Shown: positions 50,994 through 59,244 of the stretch, in pieces
Layout of the letters: each line of letters opens with the position of its first letter
Position numbering within the stretch: the first letter of the stretch is position 1
NCBI GenBank assembly: GCA_016871805.1
Contig: VHCG01000004.1
Span: 55,195 to 119,194 of the forward strand
Length of the DNA: 64,000 bases
Reading direction: 5' to 3'
Source of the DNA: Verrucomicrobiota bacterium
Lineage (GTDB): Bacteria > Verrucomicrobiota > Verrucomicrobiia > Limisphaerales > UBA9464
Made by a program: the position numbers and the translations under genes
Notes under the pieces: model-generated
What the model saw: only the letters and a program-made list of their open reading frames with translations
Databases searched by the model: none
What the model was told of the DNA's origin: nothing

Positions 50994-52016
50994 TCACTTC
51001 GTCACGTTGCCACCCACGGGGCCCACGTTTTTGGCCGTCAGGCCCGGACTCTGGAGCACCCGGCTGGACCGCTCGGAAGTCACGGAGTACTCGAACCCCT
51101 GCCCCGTACCGGCCGCGCCGTATCGACCCTTCTTGTCGAGGGCGATGAAGTTGATGGCCAGATCGAAGCCCAGCGGGTCCAGACGGGCGATCCTCCGGAT
51201 CGTCTCGATGCAGGCCTCCTGCGGATGAAGCCCCTGGCGCATGAACTCGACCACTAGGAAGGAACCGCAGTACCGCATGACGTTCTCGCCAAGACCGGTC
51301 GCCCCGGCGGCGCCAACCTCATTGTCCACATACAGGCCGCTCCCGATGATCGGGGAGTCGCCCACACGCCCCGGCAGCTTGTAGCCCCGTCCACTGGTGG
51401 AACATCCACCGAAGACATTGCCGTCCGGAAGCAGGGCCACCATGGCGATGGTATCGTGGTTGTCCGTCTTGCGCTTGGCCTCTGCCTGCTGCTGGACCCA
51501 GGCCTTCCAGGCCTTTTTCTGTCCAGGCGACACCTTCGGTCCCCGCTCGAACCCATTCTTCGCCGCGAAGGCACGTGCCCCCTCCCCAACCAGCAGGACA
51601 TGGGGCGTGGATTCCATCACCCGGCGGGCCACGCTGATGGGGTGGGCGAACCCTTCCAGGGCAGCGACCCCGCCCGCCCGATGACCCGGACCGGACATGA
51701 TGCAGGCATCCAGCTGGACGACCCCCTCGGAATTCGGGATCCCAGCCAGACCCACGCTGGGGTTGGTCGGATCGGATTCCGTCAGACGAATCCCCTCCTC
51801 GATGGCGTCCAGCCCGGAACCTCCACGCTTCAGGCACGCCAAGGCTGACTCGTTGGCCGGTTTTCCAAACGGCCAGGTCGAGATGATCAACGGCGCGGAA
51901 TCGCTCAGGTCAGCCATGGGAGGCATGGGGGCTGCCGAGGTGCGTCCGATCAGGGCGGATCCAGCCACAGTCGTGACGGATCGGGTGACAAACTGGCGAC
52001 GGGAGAGTGGGGGCAT
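50994..52016 (-). CDS. Exported N4-(beta-N-acetylglucosaminyl)-L-asparaginase / isoaspartyl peptidase family
   Basis: 340 residues from the ATG at 52016. A Tat-like leader (PPLSRRQFVTRSVTTVAGSALIG) is present. The body is an Ntn-hydrolase: NHDTIAMVALLPDGNVFGGCSTSGRGYKLPGRVGDSPIIGSG carries the Thr that becomes the nucleophile after self-cleavage, and VDNEVGAAGATGLGE is the binding block. The family includes glycosylasparaginases, which release asparagine from N-linked GlcNAc, and plant-type asparaginases. The exported form suits scavenging from glycopeptides. It is followed by the photolyase gene. Confidence 0.9.
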   Translation of the reverse strand: MPPLSRRQFVTRSVTTVAGSALIGRTSAAPMPPMADLSDSAPLIISTWPFGKPANESALACLKRGGSGLDAIEEGIRLTESDPTNPSVGLAGIPNSEGVVQLDACIMSGPGHRAGGVAALEGFAHPISVARRVMESTPHVLLVGEGARAFAAKNGFERGPKVSPGQKKAWKAWVQQQAEAKRKTDNHDTIAMVALLPDGNVFGGCSTSGRGYKLPGRVGDSPIIGSGLYVDNEVGAAGATGLGENVMRYCGSFLVVEFMRQGLHPQEACIETIRRIARLDPLGFDLAINFIALDKKGRYGAAGTGQGFEYSVTSERSSRVLQSPGLTAKNVGPVGGNVTK

Positions 52017-52077
52017 CGAAATCGGGGGTCCTCGGAATCGTGGAGGCTCGGGTCTCCAGTCGGGCCAATGGGAAGAA

Positions 52078-52278
52078 CTATGGGTTCGGGGACTCCGGAG
52101 ACGTGGCCGACGGCGCAGAGGCTGAGGGAGCCGCCTTGCCACCGAGGATCTTGAACATCACGACGCCGCAGACAGGGCATTTACCCTTAACGGCCTTGCG
52201 TCCGTTCTTCATCACCTCTTCCACCGCCTCAGCAATCGGCTGCTTTGCCTTGCACCGTACGCAGTATCCTTCAGCCAT
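52078..52278 (-). CDS. Small DUF5679-like zinc-ribbon protein
   Basis: 66 residues from the ATG at 52278 (a longer frame upstream has no domain). MAEGYCVRCKAKQPI, then TKNGR-like MKNGRKAVKGKCPVCG: Cys6, Cys9 and a second CxxC make a zinc ribbon of the DUF5679 type. The tail is Ala/Ser/Pro-rich and low complexity. Proteins of this family are found alone in many bacteria and archaea, function unknown. It precedes the asparaginase gene by 61 bases on the same strand. Confidence 0.82.
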   Translation of the reverse strand: MAEGYCVRCKAKQPIAEAVEEVMKNGRKAVKGKCPVCGVVMFKILGGKAAPSASAPSATSPESPNP

Positions 52279-52484
52279 AAAATCGAGTTCACCAGACTTT
52301 GAAATCCGGCTTCCTTCCACGCTGGAGGCTAGCGAATGGCCCATCTGGGTGTCAATTTCGGTCCGTTTTGGAGACAGGTCCTCTCGTGCCCGCCGTCCTG
52401 ATCCCTCAGGTCATGCCGGACACTCCCTGGAACTGGTGACTGGCACCCGGGCGCAGAGGAACTACACCATGCGCCACGGAAATC

Positions 52485-53117
52485 ATGCTCGCCCTCGTCA
52501 TCGTCATCAGCGGTGCCTACCTCCTCGGCTCGATTCCGACCGGCTACCTGGTCGCCCAGCTGCGCGGCGTCGACCTCCGTGCCCACGGCTCCGGCAACAT
52601 CGGGGCGACCAACGCCTTCCGGGTCCTGGGAAAAGGTCCCGGGACATTCGTGCTCCTCGCCGACGCCCTGAAGGGTTCGGCCGCGGTGCTCTGGATGCCG
52701 ACTCTGGCCATCCGGATCGCCGGCGGAAGCCCATCCGACTCGCTGCCGCTGATTGCCGGAGTGGCCGCGATCCTGGGGCACAACTACACCTGCTGGCTCC
52801 GGTTCAAAGGCGGCAAGGGCATCGCAACCACCGCTGGCGTCATGGCCACCCTGGTGCCCAATGCGCTCATGATCACGTTCGCGGGTTGGCTGATCGTCTT
52901 CATGACAACCCGCTACGTCTCCGTGGCCAGCATCGTCGCCGCAATCGTCCTGCCGATCGCCACGATCTTCACCACCCAGAACCGCGCCCTCTGGGCCGTG
53001 GCCCTCGTCTTCGGTGGACTCGCCATCTGGCGCCATCGGGGCAATCTCCAACGCCTCCGGGCCGGGACCGAATCCAGGATCGAGTTCGGTCGCAAACCCA
53101 CACCCCAGAAACCATGA
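52485..53117 (+). CDS. plsY: Glycerol-3-phosphate acyltransferase PlsY
   Basis: 210 residues. An integral membrane enzyme that moves the acyl group from acyl-phosphate to glycerol-3-phosphate, the first step of phospholipid synthesis. Motifs: LLGSIPTGYLVAQ, GSGNIGATNAFRVLG (phosphate loop) and GHNYTCWLRFKGGKGIATTAG. It has about five hydrophobic segments and normal length. The stop overlaps the gpsA start as ATGA, so G3P synthesis and its acylation are coupled. Confidence 0.95.
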   Translation: MLALVIVISGAYLLGSIPTGYLVAQLRGVDLRAHGSGNIGATNAFRVLGKGPGTFVLLADALKGSAAVLWMPTLAIRIAGGSPSDSLPLIAGVAAILGHNYTCWLRFKGGKGIATTAGVMATLVPNALMITFAGWLIVFMTTRYVSVASIVAAIVLPIATIFTTQNRALWAVALVFGGLAIWRHRGNLQRLRAGTESRIEFGRKPTPQKP

Positions 53118-54094
53118 ACGTCACCGTCCTCGGAGCCGGATCCTGGGGCACCGCCCTCGCCCTGCTCCTCGTGCAGAACCGACACCGGGTCGTCCTGTGG
53201 GGACACGATGCCGGGCGCCTCGCCGAAGCCGATCAGCTCCGGGAGAACCGACGGTATCTCCCCGGTGTTCCGCTCCCCGAGGAACTCCGGCTGGAATCGG
53301 ACCTGAACCGGGCCATGGAGGGTGCCCAGGTCCTCGTCGTCTCCGTCCCCTCGAAGGCGTTCCGGGAAATCACCGGACGGGTGTCCGGATTCGACGGGAT
53401 CATGGTCAGCACCACCAAGGGGATCGAACACGCCACGGGCATGACCATGTGTCAGATCCTCGCCGAGACCGCGCCCCGTGCCCGGATCGCAGCCCTCTCG
53501 GGACCCACCCTCGCCGCAGAGGTGGCGCGAGGTGTCCCCACTGCGGTCGTCGCGGCCAGCCCTCAGCCCGACCTCGCCGAACAGGTCCAGGAGCTCTTCC
53601 ATCGCCCCACCTTCCGGGTCTACACCTCGACCGATGTCATGGGCGTCGAACTGGGCGGGGCGCTCAAGAATGTGGTCGCCATCGCTGCGGGCATCTGTGA
53701 CGGACTCGGACTGGGCGACAATGCGAAGGCGGCGCTGATCACCCGAGGTCTGGCGGAGATGGGTCGGATCGGCATGGCCTGCGGCGCCAGGGCCGAGACC
53801 TTCTCCGGACTGAGCGGACTCGGGGATCTGACCGTCACCTGCACCAGCCGGCTCAGTCGGAACCGCGGCTTTGGCGAGCGGATCGGCCGGGGTGAACCCG
53901 TGGCGGATCTCCTGGCGGCCGCGGCGACCGTCATCGAAGGCTTCCCCACCAGCCGATCGGCCCACGAACTCGCACTCCGCCTCGGAGTCGGCGCCCCCAT
54001 CACCGCCGAGGTCCATGCCACCCTTCACGAGGGCAAGTCCCCGCGACAGGCCGTCGTGGATGTCCTGAATCGAGAAACCCGGTCCGAACGCTGA
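53114..54094 (+). CDS. gpsA: Glycerol-3-phosphate dehydrogenase [NAD(P)+]
   Basis: 326 residues from the ATG at 53114 overlapping the plsY stop by four bases. It reduces dihydroxyacetone phosphate to sn-glycerol-3-phosphate, the substrate of PlsY. The Rossmann loop is GAGSWGTALA at 7-16; catalytic Lys lies in VELGGALKNVVAIAAGICDGLGLGDNAKAALITRG, and GLGDLTVTCTS is conserved. The sequence is complete and normal in length. thrB follows after 29 bases, probably in the same transcript. Confidence 0.96.
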   Translation: MNVTVLGAGSWGTALALLLVQNRHRVVLWGHDAGRLAEADQLRENRRYLPGVPLPEELRLESDLNRAMEGAQVLVVSVPSKAFREITGRVSGFDGIMVSTTKGIEHATGMTMCQILAETAPRARIAALSGPTLAAEVARGVPTAVVAASPQPDLAEQVQELFHRPTFRVYTSTDVMGVELGGALKNVVAIAAGICDGLGLGDNAKAALITRGLAEMGRIGMACGARAETFSGLSGLGDLTVTCTSRLSRNRGFGERIGRGEPVADLLAAAATVIEGFPTSRSAHELALRLGVGAPITAEVHATLHEGKSPRQAVVDVLNRETRSER

Positions 54095-54123
54095 ACCCTT
54101 CCGAATCCCACCCGCATCGTCCC

Positions 54124-55014
54124 ATGCCCATCGCCTCCGCCACCGTCCGCGTCCCGGGAACCACCGCCAACCTCGGCCCCGGATTCGACACCCTCGGACT
54201 CGCCCTCCGGCTCTACAACCGCATCACCGTCCGCAGATCCGACCGCCGTGGGATCGGGATCACCTCCCCCATCGACGAACCCTCGCGTGGCCCGGCAACG
54301 GCCATGCTCCAGGAAGCCGCCACCGCCTTCTTTCGCACCGCGAAGAAGCCGTCCTTTGGCTTCGACATCGCGATCGAAGGAGAGGTCCCCCTGGCCCGCG
54401 GACTTGGGTCCAGCGTCACCGCCCGACTCGGGTGCACGGCGGCCCTCAACCGGATCGTCGGCGAACCCCTGGATCGCGAGGCGTTGTTCCAGCTGGTCAG
54501 CCGTCTGGAAGGACATCCCGACAACGCGGCACCAGCGACCTTCGGCGGATTCACGGCGTCCACCCTGGTGGGCGACAAGGCCCGGGCGATCCGCTTCCCC
54601 GTGCCGACCACGGCCCGGTTCGTGACCCTGATCCCGAACTTCGAGGTCAGCACACCGATGGCCCGCAAGCTGGTCCCGCAGCAGTTCTCCAAGGCGGACA
54701 CCGTGCACTGCCTCACCCGGGTCGCCCTGATCACGGCCGCCTTTGCCAGCGGGAACCTGGAGGCGTTGCGGGGCTGCTTCGACGACCGGATCCACCAGCC
54801 GTATCGCGAGGAGCTGATCCCCCAGCTCAGCCGGGTCATCCGCGCCGGTGAAAAGGCCGGGGCCATCGGCGGTTGGCTCAGCGGCAGCGGCAGCACGATC
54901 ATCTGCCTGACGCTGCAGAACCCCGAGGCCGTGGCCCGTGCCATGCACCGCGTGCTTCCGGATTCGTCGATGCACCTCCTCCAGGCCGACAGCACAGGTC
55001 TCAAGGGTCTGTAG
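54124..55014 (+). CDS. thrB: Homoserine kinase
   Basis: 296 residues, GHMP kinase. It phosphorylates homoserine on the way to threonine. N-terminal ATVRVPGTTANLGPGFDTLGLAL, GHMP phosphate loop PLARGLGSSV (Gly93-Ser97), and the C-terminal GAIGGWLSGSGSTIICL. The ThrB signature is clear from the DTLGLAL start and the GHPDNAAPATFGGF block. No thrC or hom gene is adjacent. It sits 29 bases after gpsA on the same strand and 83 bases before the first DUF1080 gene. Confidence 0.93.
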   Translation: MPIASATVRVPGTTANLGPGFDTLGLALRLYNRITVRRSDRRGIGITSPIDEPSRGPATAMLQEAATAFFRTAKKPSFGFDIAIEGEVPLARGLGSSVTARLGCTAALNRIVGEPLDREALFQLVSRLEGHPDNAAPATFGGFTASTLVGDKARAIRFPVPTTARFVTLIPNFEVSTPMARKLVPQQFSKADTVHCLTRVALITAAFASGNLEALRGCFDDRIHQPYREELIPQLSRVIRAGEKAGAIGGWLSGSGSTIICLTLQNPEAVARAMHRVLPDSSMHLLQADSTGLKGL

Positions 55015-55097
55015 GCACCGCTGTCCGAGGACAGTCCGAGGACCGCTCCTTGACGCTCTGAATCGCGCTGTCGTTCCATCCGTCCGCACCCCAGTCC

Positions 55098-55799
55098 ATG
55101 AAACCACTCCACTCCCCCCGTTCCATCCTCGGCTCCACGTTGGCCCTCCTCGTTCTCACGTCCTTCCCGACGCTGTCCGCCGAGGGACCCTGGAAGGTTC
55201 TTTTCAACGGCACCTCGACCGAGGCCTTCCGGCAGTTCAAGCAGGACGGCTTCCCGAAGAAGGGCTGGGAGGTGGTCGACGGCACGCTCCACGTGAAGTC
55301 CGGTGGCGGAGCCGGGGATCTCGTGACCAAGGAGCAGTTCGGGGACTTCGAGCTCGAATTCGAGTGGAAGGTCGCCCCGGGCGCCAACAGCGGGGTGATG
55401 TACCGGGTTTCCGAGGACCTCAAGGAACCGTGGCAGACGGGACCGGAATACCAGGTGTTGGACGACTCCCGTCATGGAGACGGAAAAAACCCAAAGACCA
55501 GCGCCTCGGCCCTCTACGCCCTGGTGGCCGCGAATGCCGAGAAGTCCCTGAAGCCGGTGGGCGACTGGAACAAGGCCCGGATCGTCGTCCGGGGCTGGGC
55601 CGTCGAACACTGGTTGAACGGCAGGAAGGTCGTCTCGATCGATCTCGCCTCGCCCGCGGCCCGCGAGCTGATCGCCCAGTCCAAGTTCAGCGGCTACCCC
55701 AAGTTCGCCCGGGAATCCGTCGGACACCTCTGCTTCCAGGACCATGGCGATGATGTCTGGTTCCGCGACATCCGGGTACGCCGACTGGACGCAAAGTGA
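55098..55799 (+). CDS. DUF1080 protein (3-keto-disaccharide hydrolase type), copy 1
   Basis: 233 residues. Signal peptide 1-28. The mature domain is a concanavalin-like fold (GPWKVLFNGTSTEAFRQF, FELEFEWKVAPGANSGVMYRV, EYQVLDD, EHWLNGRKVVSID, HLCFQDHGDDVWFRDIRVR). DUF1080 members in PVC and Bacteroidota are exported and some cleave 3-keto-glycosides, linking them to the dehydrogenase/cytochrome proteins in this window. It is followed 8 bases later by a paralogue, so they probably arose by duplication and are cotranscribed. Confidence 0.9.
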   Translation: MKPLHSPRSILGSTLALLVLTSFPTLSAEGPWKVLFNGTSTEAFRQFKQDGFPKKGWEVVDGTLHVKSGGGAGDLVTKEQFGDFELEFEWKVAPGANSGVMYRVSEDLKEPWQTGPEYQVLDDSRHGDGKNPKTSASALYALVAANAEKSLKPVGDWNKARIVVRGWAVEHWLNGRKVVSIDLASPAARELIAQSKFSGYPKFARESVGHLCFQDHGDDVWFRDIRVRRLDAK

Positions 55800-55807
55800 T
55801 TCCTGCC

Positions 55808-56506
55808 ATGCGCCTTCTCCTCCCCCTTCTCGCGGCCCTGATCCCGCTCTGCGCGGCCCACGGAGCAACGCCCAACGCCCTCACACCGGAGCAGCGCCAG
55901 GACGGTTGGACGCTCCTGTTCGATGGACGCAGCACGGAGGGGTGGCGCGGCTTCGGGAAGAAGGAGTTTCCCCCGGCAGGCTGGGACATCGAAAACGGCT
56001 GGCTCCATCACAAACCCAAGGGCGGCGGCGGGGATATCCTCACCATGCGATCGTTCCGGAACTTCGAGCTGACCTTCGACTGGCGCATCGCCCCGGGGGG
56101 GAACAGTGGCGTGAAGTATTTCATCGATGAGTCCCGCGGTGCCCCCATCGGACACGAATACCAGGTGATCGACGACGCGGCCCATCCGGATGCCTCCGTC
56201 GGACCCAAGCGTCAGACCTCGGCGTTGTACGACGCCCTGCCGCCCCAGAAGGCGCCGGTCCGGAAGGCCGGGGAGATCAACACCTCCCGGATCCTCGTCC
56301 GGGACCGCCACGTCGAGCACTGGCTCAACGGGGTCAAGGTGCTCGACTACGAGCTTGGATCCCCGGAACTCGCCACCGCCAAGGCGGCCAGCAAGTTCAA
56401 GACGGAGGCGCGCTGGGGCACCGGGTTCCCGACGCCGATCCTGCTGCAGGATCACTCCGACGAGGTGTGGTTCCAGAATCTCAGGATCCGGGAGCTCAAG
56501 CCCTGA
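55808..56506 (+). CDS. DUF1080 protein (3-keto-disaccharide hydrolase type), copy 2
   Basis: 232 residues from the ATG at 55808. Signal peptide 1-20 (LLLPLLAALIPLCAAHG). Same fold as its neighbour: GWTLLFDGRSTEGWRGF, FELTFDWRIAPGGNSGVKYFI, GHEYQVIDDAAHPDA, VEHWLNGVKVLDYEL, PILLQDHSDEVWFQNLRIR. The two copies align along their whole length but differ at many positions, so the duplication is not recent. Catalytic residues of the family are not firmly known to me. Confidence 0.9.
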   Translation: MRLLLPLLAALIPLCAAHGATPNALTPEQRQDGWTLLFDGRSTEGWRGFGKKEFPPAGWDIENGWLHHKPKGGGGDILTMRSFRNFELTFDWRIAPGGNSGVKYFIDESRGAPIGHEYQVIDDAAHPDASVGPKRQTSALYDALPPQKAPVRKAGEINTSRILVRDRHVEHWLNGVKVLDYELGSPELATAKAASKFKTEARWGTGFPTPILLQDHSDEVWFQNLRIRELKP

Positions 56507-56515
56507 GACCGCGGA

Positions 56516-57220
56516 TCATCGCCCGTCCCCCGGCAGGGTCTTGGACATCCACCTCATGTGTCCGATGAGGTAGAGAAAGGTGATCCACTCCCAGAGCGGG
56601 GTGGAGTGGAGTCCGTCCCCAGGCCAGTGGCGGAGGGACCGGTCCGCGCGACACATCGACTCCCATTCGGCCAGCTTCCAGAACCCGAACGCCACCAGCG
56701 CCGCGAAGAGGAACGCCGGCCAGAGTCGCACCAGCCGGGTTCCCATCACGAATCGGCCGACCGTGTCGAGGGTCAGCCCCACCCCCAGAACCGGGATGGC
56801 CAGGATCGCCAGGCGCGTATGGACCCGCGTCGCCTTCTCCCCAAGGAACTCCAGGGTCCGACTGTCGGGGATCCAGACCGAGACAAGCAGCATCCCCATC
56901 GCCAGCAGCAGCGGAGCGCTGCCGATCCGGCCCAGGACGGAACCTCGCCCCACAAACCCGGCGTGGCGACGCCACAGCCAGGATCCCGTGAGGAGGATCA
57001 GGGCCGTCATGCCCACCTGGTAGATCCTCCACCCGTGCGGGTTGCGATCGGGGTCTGGCGACCCGAGGTAGGAGATGGTGCTGGTGAGGATCGAGTACCG
57101 GTTTTCCGCGGGGTACAGCCCCCACGCGAGGCCAAGGCCAGCCATGGCAACCACAGCCAACGCCATCCTCACCCCCCTCCCAAAAGGCCGCAGGCGGCTT
57201 ATCGAAGAGGGCCAGGTCAT
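56516..57220 (-). CDS. DUF998-like multi-pass membrane protein
   Basis: 234 residues from the ATG at 57220, which has a G-rich stretch just upstream; an ATG at 57229 is also possible. About six hydrophobic segments. The first loop RYSILTSTISYLGSPDPDRNPHGWRIYQVGM resembles the TISDLGS/NPNAW pattern of DUF998 proteins. The function of that family is unknown. The gene is convergent with the DUF1080 gene, 9 bases apart, and its upstream side holds the second intergenic element. Confidence 0.65.
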   Translation of the reverse strand: MTWPSSISRLRPFGRGVRMALAVVAMAGLGLAWGLYPAENRYSILTSTISYLGSPDPDRNPHGWRIYQVGMTALILLTGSWLWRRHAGFVGRGSVLGRIGSAPLLLAMGMLLVSVWIPDSRTLEFLGEKATRVHTRLAILAIPVLGVGLTLDTVGRFVMGTRLVRLWPAFLFAALVAFGFWKLAEWESMCRADRSLRHWPGDGLHSTPLWEWITFLYLIGHMRWMSKTLPGDGR

Positions 57221-57286
57221 CCCCCCCATTCCACCACCAATCCGAGCCTGGGTCACCCTCCGATAGATTTAAGGCGGGGAGGGGGG

Positions 57287-57684
57287 CTCACACGGTGACG
57301 CGGAGGCACGGAGGAAATGCGGGGGAGATCAAGACCGTGGCGATGCCGGTAGGGCTGTGCTCCGCCACGGCCCCATCTCGATCCGATGCGCGTCGTTCAC
57401 CCGTGAACGGGGACGGGGCCACTGACGCGTCACAGGATCCCGGCTGAGCCTGTTCGATCCGCTCCACCTTCCCGGTCTGGATGGGGACGCCACGGAGGGC
57501 GCTACCGGGGTGGGTGCTTCCGCACCCCTTGATGCAGGGCACTGCATCACCCACCCATCGAAGCCCCTGGTTTCAGAAACCATCCGTGGACGCCTTCGGT
57601 GTCCGATCAGGAGCCACCCCTGGACCTCTCGTTTCTTTCCACCTCTCCCGGTTTTTTCTCCGTGCCTCCGCGTCCCCGTGTGAG
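57287..57684. repeat. MITE-like intergenic element, copy 2 (near-perfect terminal inverted repeats)
   Basis: 398 bases. The left end CTCACACGGTGACGCGGAGG and the reverse complement of the right end, CTCACACGGGGACGCGGAGG, continue with the same GCACGGAG; about 26 of 27 bases match. Inside are a GCCGGTAGGGCTGTGCTCCG stretch and two hairpins, GGGTGC-TTCC-GCACCC (57512-57527) and TGATGCAG-GGCA-CTGCATCA (57530-57549). Same build as the element at 5004-5365. It fills the gene-free stretch 57221-57762 and may supply leader or terminator functions to the aldehyde dehydrogenase gene. No coding capacity is credible. Confidence 0.8.
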
Positions 57685-57762
57685 TCCCCTTCCCCTCCCT
57701 CTCCGTGTGCCCGCAGTTTCCGGTTGGCGCACCGAAACCGGTTCGCGGACACTCGTCGGACC

Positions 57763-59199
57763 ATGAGCCTGACGCTTCCCTCCGATCTCTTCATCGACGG
57801 CCGCTACACCGCCCCATCGGGTCGTTCTAGGACGTCCCTCGTGAACCCTGCGACCGCGGAGGTCTTCACCGAGGTGATCGCCGCGGATCTCCAGGACGTG
57901 GAGACAGCGTTCGCCGGCGCCCGGAAGGCCTGGGAATCCGGCTGGCGCGACCTCTCTCCGGGAAAGCGCACCGAGATCCTCTTCGCGATCTCCCGGAAAC
58001 TCCGCGAGCACGTCGAGGAACTCGCGCAGATGGAGAGGCTCCAGATCGGCAAGCCGATCGGCGACGCGCGCGACGAGGCCGGACTCGGGGCCCGGGTCTT
58101 CGAGTACTACGCCGGAGCCATCACGAAGTTCGGGGGCCAGACCCTTCCCGTCAGCCGGGGTGGACTCGACTTCACGCTCCGACAGCCCCTCGGCGTGGTG
58201 GCGGCCATCGTCCCCTGGAACTTCCCGTTCCCGATCGCCTGTTGGAAGGTCGCCCCCGCCCTGGCCGCCGGGAACTGCGTCATCCTGAAGCCCGCATCGA
58301 TCTCCCCGCTGACCGCCCTCAAGCTGGCCGAGATCGCCACCGAGGCCGGTCTGCCCCCAGGTGTCCTGCAGGTGCTGCCCGGACCCGGCGGACGCATCGG
58401 GGACGCCCTGGTCACCCACCCCGGCATCCGGAAGGTCTCGTTCACCGGATCGACCGACGTCGGCCGACGCATCATGGAACTCGCCTCCCGGGATCTGAAG
58501 CGGGTGTCGCTCGAGCTCGGAGGCAAGTCGCCCAACATCGTGTTCGCCGATGCCGACTGGATGCGGGCCGCCGACAGCTCCCCGATGAGCGTCTTCGCCA
58601 ACACAGGCCAGGACTGCTGCGCCCGGAGCCGCGTCTTCGTCGAGAAGTCCATCTTCGAGCCCTTCGTGGAACGCTTTGTCAAGGCGACCCGCGCCCTGAA
58701 GGTCGGGGATCCCATCGAGGATTCCACCCAGCTCGGCCCCCTTGTCACCCAGGCCCACCGGGATACCGTGGAGGACTATCTTGCCGATGCCCGGAAGCGG
58801 GGATCGGTCTTCGCCTGTGGCGGCGGTCGGTCTCATCCGCGCGGCTGGTATCTCGAACCCACCGTCCTTCTCAACGTCCGCCACGATGAACGCTGCTGGC
58901 GGGAAGAGATCTTCGGGCCTGTCGTGGCCATCACCCCGTTCGAGGACGAGGCCAGCATGCTCCGCGAGGTCAACGACTCCCCCTATGGCCTGAGCGGGTC
59001 CGTCTGGACCCAGTCGCTGCCCAAGGCCCTCCGCGTCGCCCGGGCCGTGGAGAGCGGGGTGCTCAGCATCAACAGCCACAGCAGCGTCCATGTCGAGGCC
59101 CCCTTCGGCGGATTCAAGCAGTCCGGCATCGGACGCGACCTCGGCATGGCCGCCCTGGATGGCTACACGGAACTCAAGAACATCTACGTCGGGGAATAG
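57763..59199 (+). CDS. NAD(P)-dependent aldehyde dehydrogenase
   Basis: 478 residues from the ATG at 57763. It oxidises an aldehyde to the acid. Motifs: VVAAIVPWNFPFPIACWKVAPALAAG, FTGSTDVGRRI, catalytic Glu251 (LELGGKSPN), nucleophile Cys285 in NTGQDCCARS, and EEIFGPVVAITPFED. Closest in feel to betaine/aminobutyraldehyde and related dehydrogenases, but the substrate is not identifiable. The upstream frame through the repeat element is spurious. The next gene begins 45 bases later on the same strand. Confidence 0.93.
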   Translation: MSLTLPSDLFIDGRYTAPSGRSRTSLVNPATAEVFTEVIAADLQDVETAFAGARKAWESGWRDLSPGKRTEILFAISRKLREHVEELAQMERLQIGKPIGDARDEAGLGARVFEYYAGAITKFGGQTLPVSRGGLDFTLRQPLGVVAAIVPWNFPFPIACWKVAPALAAGNCVILKPASISPLTALKLAEIATEAGLPPGVLQVLPGPGGRIGDALVTHPGIRKVSFTGSTDVGRRIMELASRDLKRVSLELGGKSPNIVFADADWMRAADSSPMSVFANTGQDCCARSRVFVEKSIFEPFVERFVKATRALKVGDPIEDSTQLGPLVTQAHRDTVEDYLADARKRGSVFACGGGRSHPRGWYLEPTVLLNVRHDERCWREEIFGPVVAITPFEDEASMLREVNDSPYGLSGSVWTQSLPKALRVARAVESGVLSINSHSSVHVEAPFGGFKQSGIGRDLGMAALDGYTELKNIYVGE

Positions 59200-59244
59200 C
59201 CCCAAGGATCCCCGCGCCACCTCCATGGGTGCTTGGGGTGCTGA

